Below, in pieces: positions 1 through 13,646 of a DNA stretch of 64,000 nucleotides. The stretch spans positions 15,102,050 through 15,166,049 of the forward strand of contig OX393555.1 of assembly GCA_947650365.1 (NCBI GenBank), written 5' to 3'. The notes beneath the pieces are model-generated. The model saw nothing but the letters and a program-made list of their open reading frames with translations. It searched no databases and was not told the DNA's origin. This DNA is from Chamaelirium japonicum. Lineage: Eukaryota; Streptophyta; Magnoliopsida; Liliales; Melanthiaceae. The position numbers and the translations under genes are program-made. Each line of letters starts with the position of its first letter. Within the stretch, counting starts at the first letter, position 1.

Positions 1-1903
1 GTTCGCTGTGTGAATTTGGCAGTGCATAACCGGGACGATCCAGCTGTAGATGAAGCAGAGACGAATCAAGAGCAGTTAACAGGAGTTTGTGCGTGATCGA
101 CAACCAGATGACATCTACTTCCCTTGTCGTGGTCTTTGATAGTGGAAAATGAGAACAACTAGGGTGGATGTCCATCTCCCTGCATGCGGGTCCCGCCGTG
201 CATCACCGTATGTGGTCACGTGGATCCCTCCTTGCATGCGAAGTCGCGAGTCCGGCGATACATGCTTTAAAATATTATTAAAATAAGCATGCTTTAAAAT
301 ATTAATAAAATAATCATATTTTAAAATATTAACAATATAATCATAATTATTGCATAGATACTGTAATGAGTTATTCCCTTAAATTAAAATATAATTTGAG
401 TAAATAGTGATTATCGGGACCCACCCTACAAAAAGAAGTGGCAATCCTAATATACTGGTTTTGGGGGAGTGTAGGTCGAATCGCTTTAAGAGCGATGTGA
501 CAATTAGCTGTAGTATTGTTATTGGTTGCGAGAGCAGTGCGAGACCAGTGTTAAACTGTTGCAAATTATAAATCACCGTATGTACTTTTTATATATCTCA
601 GTATATGTATAAAGGTAATTGTTCCCTGTGTTGAGTCTTTAATACTTTATTAAAATAGATAAAATATGATAATCTATATTATAAAAAGATTGGGACCCCG
701 TGCGCGCAAGGGCCATGAACTACCCTACATGCACAACCAAAGATCAGTAGGTTAGGGGGTCACGGGTAAGGATTGTGGTAAAGCCAATAGGAGGTGCCCT
801 CGAGTAGGGATTGGCCTAGCAATTCCTGTCCTGGGGTAGTTGAAGACCCTAAAGAAATCAAGTTGGGCGGTAGAGCTCCACCGTGAAAGACGGGAAACCC
901 CTTATGATCATATGGGTGATTTTGTGCATGGTGTTGGAGGATGCACGGCGAGAGAGTTGGCCCTCTAAATCGAAATAAAAGGCTCTATAGTAATGCCCGA
1001 CCGGGGGCAGGATGAATAAAATATCCGGGGTTCACATTAGGATAGATGTTTTATATGATTGTTAATTAACAACTATGGAATCTTAATGTTGGATTATGGA
1101 ATTGTAGAACGAGATAATCTAGTGACATTTAGATGGTCGTTTTATTTGTTCATTAATATTGTAAAATATCGAATAAACATTATGTTAGATAATTTAGTGA
1201 TAATAGGTATTGTATGAGAAAATAGATTACTGATAAGATTAGGTTATTCTTTTGTAAATACTAATATTACGTACTAGGATTGCCAAATTTAATTCAATTA
1301 ACTCGGTTGTCTCATATTATTAAAGACTATTAGGATGTCACTAGCCATTAATTTGGCTAATCTTCTAATTTTCTATTGGGGGCTACTCTTTTCCACGAGT
1401 AGACTCTCCTACAAGTATAAAGATTCAGGAGTAGCAGTGGGAGGCTAAAGGTAGAGTTAGGGCTACGATAGTGTTCTATCTTCAGTTAATTGTCTTGTAG
1501 CTTTCCTTATTCTAATAATGTAATCGAACTAGATTTGATAAGAGTTATTAGTTTAGTGTATGTTTTATGTCTGGCAATGATACAACTGATGTACTATTAG
1601 GTAGGCCTCTTCTCAAGGTCCCAAACCTAGGATAGCTCACAATGAAAATATAAGAAGAAGAATTGAATTAATTTGACAAGCCCAGTGGATAAGGCCTCCA
1701 GACCGATGCATTGAGTGTTAGGGAGCGGGTGAGATACTTGGCTCGCCGTTAAAGGCTTGAGCCTCGTGCTCCCTTAAGAGGGACTTCTGTCAGCATATAG
1801 GGCACCGACAGGCCACACATGCTGAAAGGAAAGCCCGGTTGAAGGTCGAGCGTGGTCATCTTGCCATCGGCAAAATTTTATCTCTTTATTTTCTTTTTAA
1901 AAA

Positions 1904-1906
<3 letters not shown>
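1..1906. other. Unclassified AT-rich intergenic DNA
   Basis: No gene is supported. The longest open frame is about 65 codons and resembles nothing. The mix of AT-rich stretches and GC-richer blocks near 700-1020 and 1670-1860 looks like decayed retrotransposon sequence, but I could not find a terminal repeat or a recognisable protein. Confidence 0.4.

Positions 1907-1956
<50 letters not shown>
1907..1956. repeat. (TA)n microsatellite
   Basis: About 50 bp of alternating T and A. An open frame that crosses it yields only an isoleucine-tyrosine repeat and is not a gene. Confidence 0.95.
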
Positions 1957-1958
<2 letters not shown>

Positions 1959-2139
1959 AAAAACTTTAAGTTAAAATATTCCTTGTTTCTTCCCCCCTCA
2001 TTCTTCTTCATTTATGAAAGAGCCGTAGTCCTGTGAGAAACGCTAATTGGTGTAGTTAGTCAACTAAACCCTAAACCCCTTGGTTTTTCTTACCTCACAT
2101 CCAAGGGATTGGTTCCTGATTTATGGGGCGTGACAAGTA

Positions 2140-4159
2140 CCATGGAATCAGATATGATAGCGCTAGATACCACTAGCACAGAAGCAGAATGATTTCAAGA
2201 TCTTCTATATGAGATCCCATTGATAGAAAAGCCTTTACCGGCTATATCTATCCATTGTGATTGTTGATCAGCTATTGATAAATATAATCAAGAGAATACT
2301 GATATGAAAATAAATCGACATCTAAAAGTGAGACATAGATCTCTCAGATATAAGATAAAAAATGAAATAATTATCCTAGACTTTGTTAGATCCGAAAAGA
2401 ATTTGGCAGATCATCTAACTAAGGGCCTCTCTAGGGCAATGGAATCGTCGAGGGGGATGGGATTAAGCCCATAAAAAAAATCACCGCAGTAGAAACCCAA
2501 CCTCACGGAGGTTCAATGGGTAGAAACAAATTGTAGTAGTGATTAAAAATGAGGAGCACTGAATAATGCTCTCGTTCCTATGACGTCAGTGCTTATTAAA
2601 AGAAAGGGGTAAGATGAGTTTAAAACTCTTAATAAGTCCAAGACCCATGAGGCGGGATGTCGCCTTGCTCATACCTATATTAGGACTTACCTATATGTAT
2701 GTAGTTGTGATGCCGCAACTCTGGGACCAGGGCTGTTCCCTAAAAACATACACGAAAAGATATCTGCGCAAGGCCTTCAATAACGCAACCCGCTTAGAAC
2801 CATTGAAAACTGTACTACGTGTACTACTTGTAGAAACCCGATAAATGAGGCTGGTTCAAGGCGTAGTCTACTAAGTCCTCACGGATGTATACAACTGTAC
2901 TAAGTGGAGGTTCAAACCGGAAGGTACCTACACCTACTGCGTAGTATAAGGAATCCAGCAAAGTCTTTTTATTTTACATTTTGAAACTTTTATTGATTAT
3001 TTAATATTTAGTGGTTTTAAACATGTGGGGGATTGTTGGGTGTGTGTTTGAAAACCACTCAAAACATATGGGGGTTTAGTCCTATATCGGTAAGGGGAGA
3101 AATCCCCTACTAACTTAAAAGAGATTGCCTTTTTCCCCCCACTAATCATCACACTAGAGGAGGGGCTCCACAAGCTCACACACGTGCACGCGTGCATGCC
3201 GTGCCATGCCGAGCAGTGCCGGGCCAGGCTTGGGCTGGGCGGTGCGTGTGTGTGCGCCCGCGGACCCGGACATGATAGCACCTCCGAAATGGGCTAGTTC
3301 GCACCTGCCTTATTTCTTTTTTGCTTTTAAACCCTTTATATTTATTAATTTCCTTTTGGGCTACTATTCGTTGCTGCATGCTAGCCGTTACGCGAGAAGC
3401 GTCGCTTCATACCAGCCGTTACGAGTTGTAACACGTGCGGGGTTGATGGGCTTAATCGCAACCCATGATTGTCTCCCCTCTTTCAGCCTCCCATTAGCCA
3501 GTGCAGTCATGGGAAAGGGCACACAAAAAAATCAAAATAGCTCCCTACTCTCTGTTTCTTCCTCTCCTGTTTTCTGGAGCCGTTACTGCGGTGCTACCTC
3601 CTTGTTCCAAGAAGACTCTCTCTCTGATCAAAGTTGTGCTGCGGTGCTGCCTCCCTGCTTCGAGAAGATCTTCGTTGAGTCACTGAGTTCCTGAAAATTC
3701 ATGAGGTTCGCAAAGTCTTCTTGAAGTCGTGCCGACGAGAAGGAGGTCGCCTGACCGGGGTCGTCGTATCTCCGAGAACCATTGCCACGAGACCCACACG
3801 AGGGGGGCAATAAGTTTCTTTGGACAACGCCTAGCGTGCTTTGACAATCAGGCTAGAATTTCTAACTCCATTCCTTTGCTATTATTAAATCCATTAAAAC
3901 GACTTGCATCTAATACAAAACCTAAATAGCGATAAATAATATTTAGGATTATATATATTTCTCTCACTTTTAGAAAAGTTCAGCAAGGTGAATGACGGTT
4001 CCATAGAACCCGCTCTGCCTTGGCAAACCATTTCTAAAAGAAATTTGTGACGTGTTTTTGCTTGGAAAAATAATATTTGTTAAACAACATATCTTTCAAT
4101 ATTAAGAATTTGATTAAGCTCCTAAGTTTAATAGTATAAAATAGTTAAAATTTCCAACA
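2140..4159 (+). mobile_element. Ty1-copia fossil: 3' end of pol plus 3' LTR
   Basis: Bases about 2140-2470 translate in part as the end of a copia RNase H domain, including the typical NLADHLTKGLSR string near 2401-2436. A non-coding tail follows, then a purine-rich stretch (acatgtgggggat) and an LTR at 3034-4159. The LTR begins TGTTGG and ends CCAACA, a perfect short terminal inversion. The upstream part of the element is missing or unrecognisable, and what remains is broken. No second LTR was seen, so its age cannot be estimated. Confidence 0.75.
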
Positions 4160-4336
4160 CATCATACATAAAAGGGTTTTTGATGGGGTCGTCAAAAGTA
4201 CAAAGAGGGGAGAGAAAGTGAATCCTACTCCAGCCGATTACATGTGGCTATGATATGAGACGGGCCCATCAATCCGGGCAAACTGGAGGAGATCTGAACC
4301 CCTTCTTCCCTTATGGAAGGGATGAATCGCTTCGGC
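4160..4336. other. Short unclassified spacer
   Basis: Flanking DNA between the copia LTR and the next MITE. Nothing is recognisable in it. Confidence 0.4.
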
Positions 4337-4540
4337 GACAAGAAATGTTATTCAGTCTGAAGGTTTTCTCGATTCGGCTCAGCCCGATTGACATGGGCCA
4401 TGTGGTAATGGACGAGCGGTGGCTAGTGAGATTCAGATGTCACCAGTGAGATTCAACCATCACTTGTACACAACCACGTCGATCGAGCTGAGTGGAATCG
4501 GGCAAACCTTCAGGCTGAATAACATTTCTCTTCAACAACA
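4337..4540. mobile_element. MITE, Mutator-like family A, copy 1
   Basis: The ends are inverted copies of each other: GAAATGTTATTCAGTCTGAA on the left, and the complement of GAATAACATTTCT with CTTCAGGCT on the right. The same ends recur at 43587-43767, where a clean 9-bp target duplication points to the Mutator superfamily. The target duplication here is degraded. It has no coding capacity. Confidence 0.65.
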
Positions 4541-5290
4541 ATACAGATCACACTCATTTTGTTGTAATGTAAGACCTATATATACATAATGAGCTTAGCT
4601 CTTCTTAAGTATCTCTAGTCAAGTTGCTTTTGAGATCAGCCGTATGATGCAGCTATCCACACGATGCTGAATCAAACGGCTGCTCTGCAAGCAACTAGAC
4701 TAGTGCCGTGGTATTAATGGTGGTGGCCGGTGGGTTTCAATGCCATTGATTGTAATGTCCCTTCAATCATAAGTTGTATTAAATTCTACATCTTCAAGAA
4801 CGATTTTGTTCCAACCTCCTTAGAGATGTTGGAGCGTCAAACTCCCTCCCCCCCCCCCCCCCCCCCCCCCTCTCTCAATCTCTCTCTCTCCAGCTTGCGT
4901 GTCACAATCACAACCGTTCATTGCAGATAAACTCTCGCGCTTAGCCCAACTTGTAGGCAAACGGACCATAGTGATTGATCAACGAACGACTATGATAATG
5001 ACATCCAATTGTGAACGAGAAGTTAGGCTAACGACTAGGCTATCTATACCTATAGCCTCAAACAACTGAGTGCCACATGGCAATCTTTCATCGTTCTCTA
5101 GGTGCCATGTGGCAATATTATGATATCTTTTTCTCTCTTTGTATTTGATTTTTAATACCCGGGTTAGCACGGAGCCCAAACAACTTGAATGACATTATTG
5201 GAGGAGCCCCACAGTCTATGTTAGATGTTTTGTAGGACAAGATTCCTTGTCTTTTCTTTGGGAAGGTTATCAACCATATTAAATAAGGCA
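4541..5290. other. Intergenic DNA with a 23-nt poly-C tract
   Basis: No gene is seen. A run of C at about 4848-4870 leads into a CT-rich stretch. The rest is unclassified. Confidence 0.5.
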
Positions 5291-5894
5291 AGTTACATGA
5301 TTACCAAAAAAGACAATAAGACAAATTACATAAAGCCCTATTGAACTATTGCTCATTTTTACCTTATCCCCCTAAACTTTAAAACCCAAACAAAATACCC
5401 CCTAAACTATCTAGGGGGGTAAGCCATTGTCAAAATATATAACCGTTTATCATTTTATGAACAAATTGAACTTGTACAGAGAGCTAAGTGAAGATATTTC
5501 ATAGTAGATGGGATATTTTGTTCGGTATCATACCCCATTCCCATCCCAAAAATACCCTTTCCCTTTACACCCCACCTTAAATACACCTGCCGCCTATGAA
5601 GGAATCAGATCGGGAGGAAGTAGGATCTTCGAGCCTTGTTGTCGATGTCGCTGCCACTGACGCCACAATCATGCCATTGCCATCGCTCAATTCCTTCCCA
5701 ATTGCAGCCAATGCCTCCTTATTTGAAATGTTTTATTTAAAGTTTTAGATGTATGTGGGGTATAAGATAAGGGTATAAACAATATTTTAAAAATTATGAG
5801 TAAATTATTGTGAAACAGATGGGAGACGGGGGCTACTTATAGATTTTTGGGGTATGAATAAATTTTTCCTTTAATTTACTCTGTTAAATGTACA
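5291..5894. other. AT-rich DNA, possible decayed MITE
   Basis: It contains phrases such as 'ataccccctaaactat' that resemble other small repeats in this window (near 15.3, 22.4, 29.8 and 43.8 kb). Clear terminal inverted repeats and target duplications were not found. Confidence 0.3.
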
Positions 5895-6050
5895 ACTACG
5901 GCTGTCTCCCAGTGGTTAACTCCATAGTTTTTATTTCAAGCGTTGCATGATCGAATTCCAAACTTATTCAAACGTTGTATGGTGTATAAATAAAATGGTA
6001 CACTTATGAACATAAATAAGACTCGATCTTTGACGAGAAAAAAATAAGAA
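5895..6050 (+). mobile_element. SINE family S, copy 1
   Basis: A tRNA-like head carries an A-box-like CCCAGTGGTTAACTCC and a B-box-like GATCGAATTCC. The body ends in a conserved tail, CTCGATCTTTGACGAG, followed by an A-run. The same body and tail recur near 31.1 and 44.9 kb, so this is a repeat family and not a tRNA gene. No clear target duplication was seen. Confidence 0.55.
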
Positions 6051-6122
6051 TTATTATAGGCAACTCACCGACAAATATTGATATTATAAATAATCGTCTC
6101 ACTTTTAAGTTTTATAAATAGC

Positions 6123-6300
6123 CACTACAACATAACAACCCTTTTTCAGTGGCAAAAAAATAGCAGATTATATCTTTTTCCGATGGCTTTGCCACCAGAT
6201 ATGGGGTCGTATATGTCCCTGTCGCAAAAGCAGACGAAAACCGCCGACATAGACATACTACGGGACAACCCGTGGTGGTATGAACACTGGCCAACGCCCC
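6123..6300 (+). mobile_element. CACTA-type transposon end (fragment)
   Basis: It starts CACTACAACATAACAACCC and continues with the subterminal TTTTTCAGTGGC and TTTTTCCGATGGC repeats usual for plant CACTA (En/Spm) ends. The opposite end was not found, so this is a relic. Confidence 0.5.
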
Positions 6301-6490
6301 CACATGATGTCCCGTAGAGTTGTCCTACAGTATGTTCAACTGCGGGACAACCCGATTGACTAGGCAGCGTACAATTGGTGGCTGAAACCCACTAGCGACA
6401 TTTGAATCTTCTACACCACCAGTTGCACGCTGCCATGTCAATCGGGCTGAGAGAAATCGGGCAAACCTTTGGGTTGAATAGCATTTCTCT
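6301..6490. mobile_element. MITE, Mutator-like family A, partial copy 2
   Basis: The right half (GTGGCTGAAACCCACTAGCG, then GTTGCACGCTGCCA, ending GGGTTGAATAGCATTTCTCT) matches the copy at 43587-43767 closely. The left end is missing or replaced by CACTA-related sequence. Confidence 0.6.
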
Positions 6491-6500
6491 TACTCTTTTC

Positions 6501-6965
6501 GGGGTGGCAATGGGTCGTGTCGGGTTGGGTTCATGTCGTGTTTAGTTTCGGGTCATGTCCAAAACCCCTAGACCGGGATCCAACCCGGTTAACTAATCAT
6601 GCCTAGATCCTAAATCTATATCCGACCCGCTTATAAACGGGTAGACCCGATAAGACCCATTTACCACACGGGTCTATTTAGTTGACCCGACCCGACCCGA
6701 TCCGACTCTACCCGATAAGATCCGCTGGTACTATATTATTCTATATACTATAATATCGGATTGCGGGTAGACCCGATCCGACCCGACCCGTTGAATTTTA
6801 AACGAGTCTTCTCAGGTCTACCGTGTCTAGACACTAAACCTGGACCTGACCCATTTATTAAACGGGTTAGTTGTGTTGAACCGTTTACAACCCGAACCCG
6901 TTTAACCCAAACCCAGACCCGTTAATTTCGTGCCGGGTTGTGTCGGGTCTAAAATGGCCAGCCCT
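6501..6965. mobile_element. hAT-like MITE, about 465 bp
   Basis: It is flanked on both sides by ACTCTTTTC (6492-6500 and 6966-6974). Ends are GGGGTGGCAATGGG on the left and the complement of AGGGCTGGCCAT on the right. The interior is made of degenerate CGGGTCGGGT-type repeats in both orientations. A second element with closely similar left end, interior and size lies at 44203-44673. Assignment to hAT rests on the end sequence and the 8-9 bp duplication. Confidence 0.7.
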
Positions 6966-7644
6966 ACTCTTTTCTCATGTAGACAAGAATGAACTTTGGA
7001 TGAGTTATGCATATGTCATGCCCATGAAGACTTTTTCCTAAAAGTCCCCTTTTCCGACAAGTCAAGATACTGGTTTAAGAAGGAATGGTTATCTTGCCTT
7101 TTCAAGATTAGCCGCCTCTTAGGAAATACCTCTAGCCAATGACTAAATACTAGGGGTGCAACTTGAGTCGGGTAAGACCAAGAACCGACACAATACGGTC
7201 TAAATAGGTTGGGTTGGTTTGGATATTTTGACCAAATCACTTGAATCACTTTAGACTTTTGTGGACCTGATTCAATACGGATCAGTTACAGGTTATCAAC
7301 TGACTAATATTTGACCCATCATCCTTATTATTGGATTCGGATTTTAGAATGTGCTGATTTTTTTGTAGAGGTGATATCTTTGGTATGTTGATCATCCTCA
7401 AAAAAATCAGAACATTCTAAAACATCTAGGTGTATCAAATGTGCTCTTCAAATCAATAGTTGAAATTGACGGTTGAAAATGCTCATAACATTTGATGGCC
7501 CTAGAGGTTTTAGAATCAACAAAATTTTTGAGGATATGCTATCTATGGTATGCTGATCACCCTCACAAAAAATCAATACATTTTGAAATCTGAATCGAAC
7601 AATTAGTATGATGGGTCATCCGATCATGACCCATATATATATAT
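6966..7644. other. Unclassified, with one hAT-like left end near 7152
   Basis: TAGGGGTGCAACTTGAGTCGG at 7152 matches the left end of the element at 48366, but no partner end or target duplication is visible. The rest is AT-rich and unclassified. Confidence 0.35.
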
Positions 7645-9002
<1,358 letters not shown>

Positions 9003-11013
9003 CCTCGAAAGCCCTCTTACCAGCTATAGTTGCTTCTTGCTCCTTCGGCTTCCTCTCCCTGTGAGGCTTCTTCTCGCCTCTCCTTCGGGAAGAGAGTGAC
9101 GCCGTTGTCTGCCTCGTCGTCATAATGTCGATAGGAGCATAAATGGTAGGTTGCGCCGCACTTCAGTTGGTCCAACCTGCTGCGAGCAGCGTCAAACCCC
9201 AGCCAACTGTCTCCACTACGGGCTCCACGATCGGCTTCGAGGGGAAGTGCGTCACGGCAACAACGGCCAACTCCCCCCTCTTTCGCTGATCCCTCACCTC
9301 CAGGAGATGCATCGCGGCGATAACCGCCACGCCTATATAACGATATCAGGCTTGTCAGTGCCACCTGTCGGAGGCTTCGAGGCAGACATAGAACTCACCG
9401 CCAAATGCGGCATCGAGCCCGGAGACCGACTACCCTTGCCCTTCGGCCTCGACATCAGGGGGCCGAAATCATAGCAAGGCTCGCATGGCACCTCAAGCCT
9501 CTTCTCTTCTTCTTCCTCCTCCTTTTCCAAGTGGAGGGCGAAGGCCTCTAAGTCTGGCGACATCATGCCCTTGCCCATGGTGATGAGGCACAGTACCGAA
9601 GGGGGCACCTGAATATCGATGCGGCTCTGCTCCTCCCTCTCACCCTTAGCCTCCCCACCAGCATTGCCCTTTGCATCCTCCCCATAGAAGAATGTCTATA
9701 CGACGAGCGAGAATGACCACCAACAGGAGTCGCCCTGCCTTCTCCCTTGGCCTCTTTCTTTCTCCTCCCCATCTGCTTCGCCCGGGTGATCAACTTCCTT
9801 GGTTTATCTACCAGCCATGGCCCCTAGACACTCACCCACTTCTTATTCCACTGCTCGTCCTTGTAATCCGAGTAGACAATATAGTTGTCCTCAAACCGGG
9901 CCGTGAGACGATGCATCAGGTTCTTCATCCCATGTAGCACAGGACAGAAACCAAATTGCCTCCATGATCTGGTGCCACAGGTCAACTCGAGGAAGATGTT
10001 ATCGATCGCCGATGTATGCTGCAAAGACCAGGCAAATGCCCCGCTGGCTTGGTAGCACTCCACCTCCTTCTGCACATCATCTCGCATCGCCTTCGGCATA
10101 GCAATCGGCGACCAGGCTCCCATAATCGAGAATGACCCTTCAGCGAAGGATTTGTTAGAGTCGGGTAGACTCTTGATCGGCCTCAGATCAGACATGCCAT
10201 GGAGGTGGAAGAAGCCGGACCCCCCAGACGAGCTCGACACCCATATGTAATGAAAGAAAAAAATACCCAAGCTCAATTCTCGCAGACTCATCCTCCTTCA
10301 AACCAGTGTAGCACACCCGGAGTTCAGCTTGACAGTCCGACTCCACCCGACAGAATGCGTATATGATGCGCCACACATTTGCTCCAACTTGGCCAGGGCA
10401 GCTACCCGACGTATTCAATAGTCGGGCGACAAACGGTAGCAGTTGTAACCCCATCCCGCAGTTTAGCTGGCCCAACAAGATAATCGTACCCGAAGCCTTT
10501 TCATTACTCACTTTGCTCAAGAAGACAAATGGGGGGGGGGGGGGGGTTCGATCGATACCGAAGGTCTTCTGGATCACCGAAAAGCTCGACATCTGTTTAT
10601 GCTCCCTGAAGATCTTCAGTAATGCCTCTCATTGATAGCGATGCGACTCCCTCTTATAGAAGCCTTTCTTGAAATGGTAGAGAGGCTCCTCCTCCAACAA
10701 CATCAACGGCCCCAGCACACTCACCAGGCGAGGGATTTGCACATGCTTGAAGGAGCAGGCGTCTCAGCATAGGGCCTCCTCAGCTTCTTCTCTATCGTCT
10801 CAACTACCGCCTCCAGCTGAGAAGACTTATCCTTCGACGCCTTCGGCTCGGGGCGAGGAGCCTAACCCTTTGCCTGAGATCGACTACTCCTCCGGTTAAG
10901 GGTTTGAACCTTCAGCCTCCAATGAACCCTTGAGGAAGCCCTTGAAGCCCTTCCTCAAGCGAGGGATGACACCCTTCTTCCCCATCGATCCAGCAGCACC
11001 TTCAGACGACATC
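9003..11013 (-). mobile_element. Fossil 'gypsy-type transposon' protein region
   Basis: Minus-strand pieces read like the plant family often annotated 'putative gypsy type transposon' (Pfam Transposase_28). They include GMGLQLLPFVARLL followed by NVWRIIYAF, and then FHLHGMSDLRPIKSLPDSNK, which are hallmarks of that family. The region probably starts at the ATG at 11011-11013. A TATA-like TATAAATAG lies on the same strand near 11103-11111, about 90 bp upstream. The product is broken in several places, and no reverse transcriptase or flanking LTR pair was recognised. Its role in the parent element is unknown. Confidence 0.55.
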
Positions 11014-11838
11014 TAGCGAGGAGATAAGTGAGAGCTTGGAGAACCTGAGAATTGAGAAGTTTCAGAAGAATTCTCAGCACAGTGACAAATAGAGGGCACT
11101 CGAGCCCTATTTATAGACTTGATGAATCTCCCGCTGTCAATTTTGAGAAAAGTGGGAGATCCCCCACCCTCCTCCAAAGCTTGCGCAGATCGAGGACCGC
11201 TACCCGACTTCCTAGTTTAGGTTTTAGATTTTAGGATTCGAGTTAGGGGTGTTAGTTAGGGTTAGTGTTAGGGTCGGGTCGTGTCGGGTTTAGGTTTAGA
11301 GGAATGGGTTCAGGTAGAATTTAGGGGGATCGATTTTTGAGGCTCCCTGTCAACCGACCCCCCCCCCCCCCCCCCACTAACAGTTTACCCAACCCCTTGT
11401 GGGGGAAATTTCTGTGCCGTCTTGATCGAGAACCTCGCCCCATAATTCTTGATTGAGTTGTATGGTTTGTAGAGTTAGAGAGATTAGAAAGTAGATAAAG
11501 CGAGATAAGACATGAGGAGTTGTTGTTGAAGTTTGGTCTTACGACCTACGTCTCCGGGTGAGAGGTGCCATCTGATTTCGACTATAATGAATATGAAGGG
11601 GGGTGCATTCTCTCGACAGGCCGAGAGAAACTTTGGAATCCTCCTTCTTTGATCAATTGACCAACCTCACCTTTTCTCTGGATACCAAAGGAGTCTTTTT
11701 ACAGCTGAAGTCTGTGCTGATATGACTGTGATGATGTGGCAGTACTGAGGTGGCGCTGATCCTATCCATAAGCTTGCCTATTTGGGCCATTGAGCGGGTC
11801 CATGTGGGTCTGGTTCGATCCGGTACAATTTTTGCACC
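11014..11838. other. Upstream DNA with telomere-like motif and poly-C
   Basis: Around 11215-11300 the + strand carries a loose series of TTAGGG and TTTAGG words, a degenerate interstitial telomere-like patch. An 18-nt C run sits at 11358-11375. No gene is supported. Confidence 0.45.
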
Positions 11839-12720
11839 CACAACCCCCCCTTACACTTTAACCGACCCCCCTGCACTATGCCTGCCCCCCTTCATGCTAC
11901 AAAAAACCCGACCCCCCTTGGCCCCCTATATAATTCCCGACGCCCCTTCCCCCTACACAAAAACCAACCCCCCTTATCCTTCTACCCGACCCCCCTTCCC
12001 CCTACACAAAAACCAACCCCCATGGCCTTTTATCCGACCCCCCTTTCCCCTACACAAAAACCGACCCCCTAGCCTTCTACCCGAGCCCTCTTCCCCCTAC
12101 ACAAAAACCGACCCCCCTGGCCCCTTACACAAAAACCGACCCCCTTACCTTTTACAAAACCCCCCCTCTTCCCTCTACACAAAAACGAACCCCCCTGCCC
12201 CTTACACAAAAACCGACCCGTCCCCGTGTCCTTCTACACGACCCCCCCTTCCCCCTATACAAAAATCGACCCCCTTGGCCCATTACACATAAACTAACCC
12301 CCCCTGGCCTTCTACCTGAACCCCCTTCCCCCTGCATAAAAACCGAACTCTCTGGCCCTCTACACAATTCCCGCCCCCCATGGTCTTCTACCCGACCCCC
12401 CTTCTCTCTACACAAAAAGTAACCCCCATGGCCTTCTACCCGACCCCCCTTCCCCCTACACAAAAACTGACCCCCTTGGCCCCCTATACAAAAATCGACC
12501 CCTCTGGCCTTCTACACGACCCACCTTCCCCCTACACAAAAATCGACCCCCCTGGCCCCTTACATATAAACCAACCCCCCCTGGCCTTCTACTTAAACCC
12601 ACTTCCCCCTGCACAAAAACCTACCCCCCTGGCTCTGTACACAACTCCCGACCCCCCTGGCCTTCTACCCTGAGCCCCCCTTCCCCCTACCCAAAAACCG
12701 ACCCCTTACATATTTTCTAA
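11839..12720. repeat. C-rich minisatellite, 47-48 bp unit
   Basis: About 18 degenerate copies of a unit built from CCTTCTACCCGACCCCCC, TTCCCCCTACACAAAAA and CCGACCCCCCTGG. Unit starts near 11979, 12027 and 12074 give the period. Several half-units alternate with full units. The strand is almost free of G. Open frames crossing it give proline-threonine-rich repeats and are judged spurious. Confidence 0.85.
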
Positions 12721-12869
12721 CCCCCCTACTCCTCCACCAGACGTCGAACGCTCATCTGCGCCAATCGTGACCCTTACTGCCTGCCTACACCACGATGTCC
12801 TAACTAGCTAGGTTAGCATCTGACTAGTTGGGAGGGGGTATGGGTGCAGAATTCTGCTAAAGCCCAACA

Positions 12870-13345
12870 GTGGGACCCGCAGGGCGACTCGCACAACTAA
12901 CCAGCCACCGGCACCGCCCGCCTGTGCAACAGTCGGCCCCGCACAGCGGGTCGACAGACGAACGACGGTCGGCCCCAGGCAGCGGGTCGGTAGACTTGCG
13001 CCCGGCCGACCCTTGGCAGGGGGTCGGCGGGTGCAACGATCAACCCCATGTAGAGGGTTGGCAGACGGACGACGGTCGGCCCCGCATAACGGGTCGGCAG
13101 ACATGCACCCGGTCGGCCCTTGTTAGGGGGTCAGTGGGCGCAATGGGTCGGCAGACGAGCAACGGTCGGCCCCGTGTAGCGGGTTGCAAGGCGCACACCC
13201 GATCGGCCCTTGGCAGGGGGTTGGCGGGTGCAGCGGTCGACCCCACACAGTGGGTCGGTAGATGGACAACAATCGGTATCGTGCAACGGGTCGGCAGACG
13301 CGAACCTGATCATCCCTTGGCAGGGGGACGACAGGCGAACCAATT
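12870..13345. repeat. GC-rich minisatellite, 36-bp unit with 108-bp higher order
   Basis: Degenerate units of about 36 bp (cores GGTCGGCCCC and CGGGTCGGCAGAC) are arranged so that every third unit is most alike, giving a higher-order period near 108 bp. Its two flanks (about 12796-12885 and 13358-13450) are related to each other: both carry a TCCTA...CTAGTTGGGA block followed by GGGTGCA and a GGACCC-containing block. The array therefore sits between two copies of one sequence. Confidence 0.8.
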
Positions 13346-13357
13346 TTGCACCAGGGA

Positions 13358-13646
13358 GTCCTAGCCAACTATGTTAACACCTGCCTAGTTGGGAAGGGCT
13401 AACTGTGGGTGCAAAATCTGGCCTACGCCCGAGGGTAGGACCCACAGCCCTGCCTGGGGCCCATAGGGACGTCGATGGGAATAACAGCCCTGCCTGGGGC
13501 CTACGGATACTATTCGAAGTCTGGTAAATCCCCTTGGGTTTTTACCAGAATCCCCGGTATTCCCGAACCTCTATAAATAGCCAACCCTGTGAATATTCCA
13601 GACTCGAATTTCATTATTCTGAATCCCACTTTCTGTTTTCCAGAAC
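13358..13646 (+). mobile_element. LTR-like sequence with TATA box, left part
   Basis: A TATA-box-like TATAAATAG lies at about 13572-13580 in a promoter-like setting. The sequence is interrupted at 13646 by the Cassandra element and probably resumes after 14328 (about 14329-14450). I read it as an old LTR. No coding domain was identified with it. Confidence 0.35.

Noticed and set aside
11215-11300. True interstitial telomere array
   Set aside because: Words are irregular and few; no consecutive TTTAGGG series.
11750-13368. Proline-rich and arginine-rich proteins of up to 180 codons, or a CRISPR-like array
   Set aside because: Frames are open on both strands only because of repeat composition. 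Units are degenerate and contiguous without unique spacers, and the context is a plant genome.
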